Shown: positions 16,399-23,193 of the stretch, in pieces | Numbering within the stretch: position 1 is the first letter of the stretch | Layout: each line of letters starts with the position of its first letter | Assembly: GCF_027922425.1 (NCBI RefSeq) | Contig: NZ_BSFQ01000004.1 | Location: forward strand, 132,464 to 196,463 | DNA length: 64,000 nucleotides | Direction of reading: 5' to 3' | DNA from: Pseudonocardia halophobica | GTDB lineage: Bacteria; Actinomycetota; Actinomycetes; Mycobacteriales; Pseudonocardiaceae | The notes under the pieces: generated by a model | Databases searched by the model: none | The model's input: the letters and a program-made list of their open reading frames with translations, nothing else | Told to the model about the DNA's origin: nothing | Position numbers and translations under genes: made by a program

Positions 16399-16438
16399 GT
16401 GAGTGGCGATAGTCGCCATAGCGACTATCGCCACTCAC
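16399..16438. repeat. 40-bp palindromic repeat, copy 1 (perfect)
   Basis: Perfect 18-bp arms, GTGAGTGGCGATAGTCGC and its complement, enclose the loop CATA. It sits exactly between two convergent genes, so it can serve as a bidirectional terminator. Diverged copies lie at 43936-43975 and 51860-51899. Confidence 0.9.
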
Positions 16439-16446
16439 AGGGTGGA

Positions 16447-16854
16447 TCAGGGGGCGACGAACACCGCGGTGGTGTGCTCGGTGTCGAGGAACTCCTTCAC
16501 CGAGCTGATCTTGCCGTCCCGCACGGTGAAGACGAAGTGGTACAGGTTGTTGTAGACCCGCCCGTTCTTCAGCTCCGCGTAGGACTCCGTCTCCACCGCC
16601 ACCCGCTCGCCCTCGGCGGTGAAGGCCAGCGGGGTGAGCGTGATGGCGCCGGTCTTCGTGCCCTCGGCGATCCCGCCGAGCATCTCGCCGAAGCCGGACT
16701 TGTCCTTGGTCCCGGAGATGCCGGGGATGTTGCCGGCGACCCACCAGGTGGCGTCGTCCGTGAGCGAGCCCAGGATCCCGTTCACGTCACCGGAGGAGAA
16801 GACCTCCATGAACTCGGTGACGACCTTCTTGTTCTCCTCCTCGAGCGCGCCCAC
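16447..16854 (-). CDS. NTF2/SnoaL-like protein
   Basis: A 135-residue protein of the NTF2-like (SnoaL) fold. It begins MGALEEENKKVVTEFMEVFS, has SSGDVNGILGSLTDDATWWV and ends NLYHFVFTVRDGKISSVKEF then LDTEHTTAVFV. This order, helix pair then D-D-A-x-W and a terminal F-x-D-G-K-I strand, is typical. Members are isomerases, cyclases, hydratases or binding proteins; a catalytic Asp is plausible but no substrate can be named. The GTG start comes directly after the stop of the LLM gene, and the pair is probably one transcript read from the palindromic promoter at 17987-18002. Confidence 0.82.
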   Translation of the reverse strand: MGALEEENKKVVTEFMEVFSSGDVNGILGSLTDDATWWVAGNIPGISGTKDKSGFGEMLGGIAEGTKTGAITLTPLAFTAEGERVAVETESYAELKNGRVYNNLYHFVFTVRDGKISSVKEFLDTEHTTAVFVAP

Positions 16855-16855
16855 G

Positions 16856-17947
16856 TCACACCCCCACCGGAGCCGCGACGCCGAGCTTCTTCAGCTCGGG
16901 CACGACCTTCTCGCCGAACAGCTTCAGCGAGGCCCGGACCTTCTCGAAGGGCAGACCGGCGAACGACGGCGCGATCGACGGGTGGTGCGGGCCGAGCACC
17001 TCGAGGCGGTGCTTGTACTTCTCGATGCACTGCTCGGGCGTGCCCCAGACCTGCGTGTCCGCATAGCCCGCGGCCGCCGCCTCCATGCCGGCCTCGCGGA
17101 TCATGTCGGCACCGACCTGGTAGGCCTCGTAGCCCTTGGTCTCGCGCCAGTGCTTGCCGGCGAAGTCGTAGTGCTTCACCACGGACAGGAAGTAGCGCGA
17201 CAGGTACTCGCGGGCGGTCTTCTCCGCCTCCTCCGGGTCCTCGTGGCAGTACACGAAGTCCTGGGTGTGCACCGGCAGCGGCTCGGTGCCGTGCTCCTCG
17301 CGGTAGATGTCGCGGTAGCGGTTGATCGACTCGGCGTGGACCTCCGCCGGGTACTGCATGAAGGTCATCATCCGGGCGCCGACCTTGGCGACGGCGGGCA
17401 CGGAGTCCGGCGACATCGCGACGCCGTAGATCCGGCCGGTCCAGTCGTACTCCGGCGCGGGGCCGGGCCGCACGACCGCCCGAGGCTGCGGGTAGAAGGG
17501 CCCGTCGTTCTCGACGTACCCGTTCCGCAGGCCCGCGACGATGACCGGGGCGGCCTCGTCGAAGCGCTGGCGGGACTCGTTCATGTCCACGCCGAACTGC
17601 TCGTACTCCATCTTCGCCAGGCCGCGGCCCATCCCGAGCAGCACCCGCCCGCCGGACAGGTGGTCGAGCATGATCGCCTTCTCGACCACCCGCAGCGGGT
17701 TGTTCCACGGCAGGATGACCGCGCCCGTCCCCAGCTTGATGCGCGAGGTCTTCCCGGCCAGGTAGGTCATCAGCTGCAGGTTGTCCGGGCACATCGAGTA
17801 GTCGTCGAAGTGGTGCTCGGCGGCCCAGACGGAGTCGAATCCGTACTCCTCGGCCAGGACGCCGAGCTCGGCCTCCTGCCGGAACATCTCGCCGTCGGAC
17901 AGGTTCTCGTGCCAGTTCTGGAACACCAGCAGCACACCGACATCCAT
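16856..17947 (-). CDS. LLM class flavin-dependent oxidoreductase
   Basis: A 363-residue luciferase-like monooxygenase. It begins MDVGVLLVFQNWHENLSDGE and has FDSVWAAEHHFDDYSMCPDN, IKLGTGAVILPWNNPLRVVE and the hallmark LDHLSGGRVLLGMGRGLAKM. The H-H-F-x-D-Y-S-M-C-P-D-N signature marks the larger FMN-type LLM group seen in steroid and terpene gene clusters. ATG 17947 has GGAAGGA upstream. It is followed immediately by an NTF2-like gene and lies back to back with a PucR regulator, which probably controls it. The substrate is unknown. Confidence 0.86.
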   Translation of the reverse strand: MDVGVLLVFQNWHENLSDGEMFRQEAELGVLAEEYGFDSVWAAEHHFDDYSMCPDNLQLMTYLAGKTSRIKLGTGAVILPWNNPLRVVEKAIMLDHLSGGRVLLGMGRGLAKMEYEQFGVDMNESRQRFDEAAPVIVAGLRNGYVENDGPFYPQPRAVVRPGPAPEYDWTGRIYGVAMSPDSVPAVAKVGARMMTFMQYPAEVHAESINRYRDIYREEHGTEPLPVHTQDFVYCHEDPEEAEKTAREYLSRYFLSVVKHYDFAGKHWRETKGYEAYQVGADMIREAGMEAAAAGYADTQVWGTPEQCIEKYKHRLEVLGPHHPSIAPSFAGLPFEKVRASLKLFGEKVVPELKKLGVAAPVGV

Positions 17948-17986
17948 GTGGGCGTCCTTCCGTGTCTCGTCCCGCGTCGACTCTTG

Positions 17987-18002
17987 CCTAACGACTGTTA
18001 GG
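17987..18002. promoter_or_regulatory. Palindromic operator between LLM/NTF2 and PucR genes
   Basis: CCTAACGACTGTTAGG is a palindrome with 6-bp arms and a 4-bp centre in the divergent promoter region. It could bind the TetR-family protein encoded at 19702 or another dimeric repressor. Confidence 0.55.
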
Positions 18003-18062
18003 GAGGCAGATTGTGACGGTAGTCGCAGGGCCCTGCCGAACCAACGACGTCGAGGGGGAGCC

Positions 18063-19682
18063 ATGGCGAGTCCTACAACGGTCCGCCCCGAGCCGCCGCA
18101 ACAGGACGTGACCGCGGAGTTGACGCTGGTCGCGCGTGCGCTGCGCGCGGAGCTCGGCGCCGCACGCTGCGTGGTGTACGCCCGCCGCCCCGACGGCGGC
18201 CTCGCGCGGCTCGCCGCCGACGGGGACCCGCGGGAGTGCGCGCACACCAGCGCCGCGGTGCCACTGCTCGTCGAGGGGGAGGTCGCCGGGGTGCTCGAGG
18301 TCGAGCGCCCCGCCGTCGACGGCCGCCCGCCGGACGACACCGCCGCCGAGCGCGACGCCACCGCGGCGGCCCCGTACGCCGGCCTCGCCGAGACGATCCT
18401 CGGCCGGGAGCGGCAGGCGAACGTCGGGGCCCGGCAGCGCCGCGAGCTCGCGGAGCTGGGCCGGACCCGGGAGCTGCAGCGGCGGCTGTCCGCCGCCGTC
18501 GCCAGCGGGACCGAGGGCGACGCGCTGGTCGCGCTCCTGGCGTCGATGCTCGGCACCGGCGTCGCGCTGCTCGACGCCGCGCTGCACCCCGTGTCCTGGA
18601 GCGCCCCCGAGGGGCCCGCGACGCTGCACGAGTCCTCCTTCCTGCCCGGGACCGCCCGCGTCCGCACGGCGCTCGCCGATCTCGGACCGGAACACAGCAC
18701 GGCGGTGCTGCCGCCCGATCCCGACGCCGGTCTGATGCGTCGCCACCTCGTCGCCGCCCTCGTCGGCGAGGGGGAGGTGTCCGGCTACCTCGACGTCGTC
18801 GAGACGGGGCGGCGGCTCGGCCCGGCCGACGCGGCGGTCGCCGAGTACGCCGCGGCCGTGCTGGCCCTGCAGTCGCTGTCGGAGACCCGGCGCGCGCAGG
18901 CGGTCGTGCAGGCCCGCGACGACGTCCTCGGCGAGCTGCTGCGCGGCTCCCGCACCCCGGACGACCTGCGGCGCATGGCCGCACACGTCGGCCTCGAGGT
19001 GGAGCGGCCGCACCTGCTCGTCCGGCTCCCGGTGGCCGACGGGCGCAGCGCCCGGGACGGGCGGGCCCCGGCGTCCGCGGTGGTGGCGGACGCCGTCGGG
19101 GTGCCGGTGCTCGCGATCGCCGAGCCCGACGCCGTCGTCCTGCTCGCCGGGCTGCCCTCCGGCAGCGCGCCGGAGGCCCGGGTGAAGGCGCAGCTGGGCG
19201 CGGTGCTCGACCGGCTCGGGCCGCTGACCGGCTGCCGCCGGGCGGTCGTCTCGGCGGTCTGCCGGCGGGTCGAGGACTACCCGGCCGCGCACGCCGAGTG
19301 CCGGGACGCCGAGGCGATCGTCGCCGGCTTCGGCGGCCGGCCCGGGGTGCTCGACGCCGCGGACTTCCGCACGTTGCGGCTGGTGGTCAACGGCGAGCGC
19401 ACCTCGGTGGCCGTGCGGTTCGCCGAGACGCTGCTCGGCCCGCTGCGCCGTAACGACGCGGAGACCGGCGGCGATCTGACGGACACGCTCCGGCACTACC
19501 TCGCCTGCGGCGCGCAGGTGCGCGCCACGGCGAAGGTGCTGGGCGTGCACGAGAACACCATCCGCTACCGCCTGGGCCGCATCGAGCACGTCGGCGGCCT
19601 CGACCTGCGGCGGTTCGACGCCCTGCTGGCGGCCCAGCTCGCCCTGCAGGTCGACGACCTGGCGCGGGGCGGCAGCGCCTGA
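18063..19682 (+). CDS. PucR-family transcriptional regulator
   Basis: A 539-residue regulator. The C-terminus (about residues 475-530) is the PucR helix-turn-helix: DTLRHYLACGAQVRATAKVL then VHENTIRYRLGRIEHVGGLD. The middle carries a GGDEF-like CdaR region (DYPAAHAECRDAEAIVAGFG) and the N-terminal part looks like two GAF-like sensory segments (RCVVYARRPDGGLARLAADG; GVALLDAALHPVSWSAPEG). ATG 18063 has GGGGGAG upstream. PucR-type proteins sense small metabolites and often regulate adjacent catabolic operons. It is divergent from the LLM/NTF2 pair and followed after 19 bases by a TetR gene. Confidence 0.86.
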   Translation: MASPTTVRPEPPQQDVTAELTLVARALRAELGAARCVVYARRPDGGLARLAADGDPRECAHTSAAVPLLVEGEVAGVLEVERPAVDGRPPDDTAAERDATAAAPYAGLAETILGRERQANVGARQRRELAELGRTRELQRRLSAAVASGTEGDALVALLASMLGTGVALLDAALHPVSWSAPEGPATLHESSFLPGTARVRTALADLGPEHSTAVLPPDPDAGLMRRHLVAALVGEGEVSGYLDVVETGRRLGPADAAVAEYAAAVLALQSLSETRRAQAVVQARDDVLGELLRGSRTPDDLRRMAAHVGLEVERPHLLVRLPVADGRSARDGRAPASAVVADAVGVPVLAIAEPDAVVLLAGLPSGSAPEARVKAQLGAVLDRLGPLTGCRRAVVSAVCRRVEDYPAAHAECRDAEAIVAGFGGRPGVLDAADFRTLRLVVNGERTSVAVRFAETLLGPLRRNDAETGGDLTDTLRHYLACGAQVRATAKVLGVHENTIRYRLGRIEHVGGLDLRRFDALLAAQLALQVDDLARGGSA

Positions 19683-19701
19683 ACGGCAAGGGGGATCCAC
19701 G

Positions 19702-20373
19702 GTGGCCCAGGCACAGGCGACGCCCGCCCGGGCGACACGGGCACAGGCGACCCGGCCGCGCAACGCCTCGCGGCGGGCCGAGCTGGTGGGGGTGGCGAGC
19801 CGGCTGTTCCGCGAGCGCGGCTACCACGGCGTGGGGATGCGGGCGATCGCCGAGGCGGCCGACATCCAGGCCGCCTCGCTCTACCACCACTTCGCGAGCA
19901 AGGAGGAGCTGCTCCTCGAGTCGATCTACGTGGTCGACCGCGACCTGGTGGTCGACCAGCTGCCGATCCTCGAGGGCGAGGGGACGTACCGGGAGCGGCT
20001 CGAGCGGCTGGTCCGCGGGCACGTGGGGCACATCGGCGCCAACCGGGACGCGTGGTGGGTGGCGGGGCGCGAGCTGCGCGCGCTGTCGCGGGAGAAGCTC
20101 GACGAGGTGCAGGTCTACCGGCGCCGCTACCAGCACGCCCTCGGGGACTTCCTCGCTGCGGGCACGGAGGCGGGCGAGTTCGCCTGCGACGACCCGCGGC
20201 TGAGCGCGCTCGCCGTGCTGGACATGATCAACGGGCCGAACGAGTGGTGGGAACCGGACGGCCGGCTCGCCATCGACGAGCTGGCCGCCCGGTACGCCGC
20301 GCTGGCGCTCCGGCTGGTCGGCGGGGACGCGCCGCCCCGTCAGGCCAGGAAGCGCAGGAGCTCGGCGCGGTAG
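19702..20373 (+). CDS. TetR-family transcriptional regulator
   Basis: A 223-residue TetR regulator. After a low-complexity N-terminus (MAQAQATPARATRAQATRPR) comes the helix-turn-helix RRAELVGVASRLFRERGYHG, MRAIAEAADIQAASLYHHFA and SKEELL. The remainder is a ligand-binding helical domain with ANRDAWWVAGRELRALSREK, seen in regulators of lipid and steroid metabolism. The GTG has AAGGGGGA upstream. It follows PucR closely and is probably co-transcribed. Its last 34 bases overlap the 3' end of the convergent alpha/beta hydrolase gene, so transcripts of the two genes are antisense at their ends. Confidence 0.88.
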   Translation: MAQAQATPARATRAQATRPRNASRRAELVGVASRLFRERGYHGVGMRAIAEAADIQAASLYHHFASKEELLLESIYVVDRDLVVDQLPILEGEGTYRERLERLVRGHVGHIGANRDAWWVAGRELRALSREKLDEVQVYRRRYQHALGDFLAAGTEAGEFACDDPRLSALAVLDMINGPNEWWEPDGRLAIDELAARYAALALRLVGGDAPPRQARKRRSSAR

Positions 20374-21137
20374 GTCTCCGGGTCCTCGAGGAACGGGGCG
20401 TGGCCGACGCCCGCGAACTCGACGAGCCGGCCGTCGCGGCAGAGCTCGACGCCCGCCTTCGCCCCGGCGAAGGACACGAAGGCGTCCTCCGTGCCGTGCA
20501 GGGACAGCACCGGCACGGACAGCCCGGCGAGCAGTTCGCGCTGGTCCACGTCGATCAGGCTGCGGATGGTGTCCGCGGCCCGGGCGCCCGTCTTCATGAA
20601 CTGCAGCCAGATGGACTGCATGAGGTCGTCCGAGAGCGGCTTGGCGGCCACCGCCGACGTGATCCCGCGGAAGGTCGCCGCCCGGTCCGCGGCCAGCCCG
20701 GCGAGCACCGCCTCGGTGTCCGCGGGGGCGCCGCCGTGCGGCCAGCCGTCCGTCGCGGTGTACCGCGGGCTCGCCCCGCCGGTCAGGACCACGCCGGAGA
20801 TCTCGTCGCCCAGCTCCGCCGCCGCGGCGACCACGACCGCCCCGCCCAGCGACCAGCCGTTGAGCACCGGGCGGTCGAGGCCCAGGTGCCGGACCAGGGC
20901 GACGACGTCGGAGGCGATCGCGTCGACCGAGACGTCGTCGAAGTCCTTGTCCGAGCGCCCGCACGCGCGGTGCTCGATCAGCGCGACCTCGTGCCCCGCG
21001 CCCAGCAGTGCGGTGAGCGTGGTGTCCCAGCACTCGCTGGTCGCGCCCCAGCCGTGCACCAGCACGACCGGGCGCCCGCCGGAGCCGCGGTGGTGCTCGT
21101 AGTAGACCTGCTTGCCGTCGCGCTCCAGGTACGCCAT
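20340..21137 (-). CDS. Alpha/beta hydrolase
   Basis: A 265-residue alpha/beta-hydrolase. The oxyanion strand is VVLVHGWGATSECWDT, the nucleophile elbow is NGWSLGGAVVV (Ser in G-W-S-L-G), the acid is in LSLHGTEDAFVS and the final His is in FAGVGHAPFLEDPE. The lid around GITSAVAAKPLSDDLMQSIW resembles non-haem chloroperoxidase or lactone-hydrolase relatives. It lies 28 bases after an LLM gene on the same strand, so together they could oxidise a ketone to an ester or lactone and then hydrolyse it; this is inference. Overlaps the TetR gene tail to tail. Confidence 0.87.
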   Translation of the reverse strand: MAYLERDGKQVYYEHHRGSGGRPVVLVHGWGATSECWDTTLTALLGAGHEVALIEHRACGRSDKDFDDVSVDAIASDVVALVRHLGLDRPVLNGWSLGGAVVVAAAAELGDEISGVVLTGGASPRYTATDGWPHGGAPADTEAVLAGLAADRAATFRGITSAVAAKPLSDDLMQSIWLQFMKTGARAADTIRSLIDVDQRELLAGLSVPVLSLHGTEDAFVSFAGAKAGVELCRDGRLVEFAGVGHAPFLEDPETYRAELLRFLA

Positions 21138-21162
21138 GTCGTCTCCTTCTCGGGATCGGGGG

Positions 21163-22182
21163 TCAGCCGGCGAGCCGCTCGCGGACCTGCGGCATCACCT
21201 TCGTGGCCAGGTACTCGATGCGCTCCGAGCCGCTGTCGACGGGCTCGCCGGGCAGCTGCGCCCAGAAGTGCACGTCGCGGATCTGCGGGCGCCCGCGCAG
21301 CAGCGCGGTCAGCTCGGTCACGGCGGTGTCGGCGTCCCACAGGAGGTAGGCGCCGGCGTCGATGATCTGCTGCGGGTCGGTGAAGCGCGGGGTCGCGTCC
21401 GGCGGGCCGAAGGCGCCCCAGGCGATGTACTCGTTGAGCTGGTAGAGGGCGTGCTCGCCGATCCGGGCCCAGGTCCGCTCCGGGTCCTCGGCGATGACGG
21501 CCCACTGACCGGCGTAGATCCGCGCGTCCTCGACCGGCCTGCCGAGCGCGGCGACGGCGTCGAGGTAGGCCTGCTGGTGGGCGTTCTGGGTGGAGAGGAA
21601 GCCGTCGGCGATGCGTGCGGCCCGGGCGATCGCGGGCTCGGCCATGGCGCCGACCAGCAGCTGGGGTGTGGTCTCCGGCCGCGGGGTCACGGCCAGCCCC
21701 TCGGGCAGGGAGTACCGCTTGCCGGCGAAGCCGCTCGCGTCGCCGGCCCAGGCGCGCCGGATGATCTCGACGCCCTCCTCCAGCAGGCTCGGCCGGTTCC
21801 GCACGGTCTGCCCGAAGGCCGCGAACTCGCGCTCCCAGTAGCCCTGCCCGACGCCGAGGTCGAACCGGCCGCCGGTGAGCAGCGAGAGCGTGGCGGCGTC
21901 CTCGGCCAGCCGCACGGGGTTGTGCAGCGGCGAGACGATCAGGTTCGTGCCGATCCGCAGGTTCGCGGTGCGCTCGCCGATCGCCGACGCCAGCACGAAG
22001 GGCGAGGGGCTGTACCCGTCCTCGCAGAAGTGGTGCTCGGTCAGCCAGACCGAGCCCAGGCCCTTCTGCTCCGCCCAGGCGATCTGCTCCAGGACCTCGC
22101 GGTAGAACGCGCCGAACGGCCGCTCCGGGTCCGGGTTGCGGAAGTCGTACCAGAGCCCGAACACCGGTCCCGTGCCGTCCAC
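21163..22182 (-). CDS. LLM class flavin-dependent oxidoreductase
   Basis: A 339-residue luciferase-like enzyme. Visible blocks: GLWYDFRNPDPERPFGAFYR, VWLTEHHFCEDGYSPSPFVL, LRIGTNLIVSPLHNPVRLAE and LLTGGRFDLGVGQGYWEREF, followed by YQLNEYIAWGAFGPPDATPR. The GTG start at 22182 has GAGAGGGG upstream. It precedes an alpha/beta hydrolase gene on the same strand and is divergent from an SDR gene. An oxygenase followed by a hydrolase suggests stepwise breakdown of a cyclic or branched ketone, but the substrate is not shown. Confidence 0.86.
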   Translation of the reverse strand: MDGTGPVFGLWYDFRNPDPERPFGAFYREVLEQIAWAEQKGLGSVWLTEHHFCEDGYSPSPFVLASAIGERTANLRIGTNLIVSPLHNPVRLAEDAATLSLLTGGRFDLGVGQGYWEREFAAFGQTVRNRPSLLEEGVEIIRRAWAGDASGFAGKRYSLPEGLAVTPRPETTPQLLVGAMAEPAIARAARIADGFLSTQNAHQQAYLDAVAALGRPVEDARIYAGQWAVIAEDPERTWARIGEHALYQLNEYIAWGAFGPPDATPRFTDPQQIIDAGAYLLWDADTAVTELTALLRGRPQIRDVHFWAQLPGEPVDSGSERIEYLATKVMPQVRERLAG

Positions 22183-22383
22183 CTGTGGCCCCTCTCGTCG
22201 GTTGCCGGGGAGGGTCCCGAGGCGGGGCCGGGGTGTCATCCCCCCGTACGCGCGGCGTTGTCGACGTCCCCAACCGGGCCGCGGCGGTCCTGTGGACTCT
22301 CCCAACACCTCGGCGACGCCGCCCTGTCGGCCGTGCGCGGCGGTTCCTACCGTCGGCCGGGCCGTCGTCGAGAGGAGCACGTC

Positions 22384-23163
22384 GTGTCCGATCTCCCCCC
22401 GCTTCAGGAGGCCACGCTGCGCGACAAGGTCGCCGTCGTCACCGGCGCCGCGCAGGGCATCGGCCGCGCCACCGCGCTGCGGCTGGCCGCCGAGGGCGCG
22501 CTGGTGACGTGCGCGGACATCAAGGACACCGCCGAGACCGTCGCGCTCGCGGAGAAGGAGGGCGGGCAGGCCGTCGGCGTGCAGCTCGACGTCCGGGTCG
22601 CCGCCGACTGGGAGGCCGGGATCGCCGGGGTGCTCGAGCGGCACGGCCGGGTCGACCTGCTGGCCAACGTCGCCGGCATCGTGAACATGCAGAGCGAGGA
22701 CACCGTCGTCGGGCTGACCGAGGAGGCCTGGGAGAACGTCCTCGCGACCGACCTCAAGGGCGTCTGGCTCGGGATGCGGGCGGTGATCCCGTCGATGATC
22801 GAGGCCGGCGGCGGGCGGATCGTGAACATCAGCTCGCTCGCCGCGCTGCGCGGCCTGCCGAACCTCGCCTCCTACTCGGCGGCGAAGGGCGGCGTGATCG
22901 GGCTGACCCAGCAGGCCGCCTTCGAGTACGGCCCGCGGAACATCCTGGTCAACGCCATCGCGCCCGGCACGATCGACACCCCGATCCTCGGCGACATCAC
23001 GCCGGAGATGAAGGCGGCCAACGCCCGCGCCCACATCATTGACCGGCTCGGCCTGCCCGAGGAGATCGCGTCGATGGTGGCGTACCTGTTCCGGGAGGGC
23101 CGGTTCGTGACCGGGCAGGTCTACCCGGTCGACGGCGGGTGGTCGGCCAAGGGCAACTACTGA
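22384..23163 (+). CDS. Short-chain dehydrogenase/reductase
   Basis: A 259-residue classical SDR. The cofactor motif is VTGAAQGIGRATALRLAAEG, followed by CADIKD (Asp favouring NAD), ANVAGIVNM, the catalytic Ser in NISSLAALRGLPNLASYSAA with Tyr-x3-Lys (YSAAK), and APGTIDTPILGD. It oxidises an alcohol or reduces a ketone. The GTG start has GAGGAGCAC before it. It is divergent from the LLM/hydrolase pair and could supply or remove their ketone or alcohol. The stop codon is inside a 13-bp tandem duplication. Confidence 0.9.
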   Translation: MSDLPPLQEATLRDKVAVVTGAAQGIGRATALRLAAEGALVTCADIKDTAETVALAEKEGGQAVGVQLDVRVAADWEAGIAGVLERHGRVDLLANVAGIVNMQSEDTVVGLTEEAWENVLATDLKGVWLGMRAVIPSMIEAGGGRIVNISSLAALRGLPNLASYSAAKGGVIGLTQQAAFEYGPRNILVNAIAPGTIDTPILGDITPEMKAANARAHIIDRLGLPEEIASMVAYLFREGRFVTGQVYPVDGGWSAKGNY

Positions 23164-23193
23164 GGGCAACTACTGAGCACGGGCTCCTACTGA
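23151..23193. repeat. 13-bp tandem repeat over the SDR stop codon
   Basis: GGGCAACTACTGA occurs twice head to tail (23151-23163, 23164-23176), and a third copy with two changes lies at 23181-23193. Each carries a TGA; the first is the SDR stop. The region runs up to the end of the convergent LuxR-type gene. Confidence 0.88.

Noticed and set aside
22183..22383. A third cysteine leader peptide upstream of the LLM gene at 22182
   Set aside because: I read both strands and found no short frame with the R-x-x-V/I-D-L or terminal cysteine pattern.
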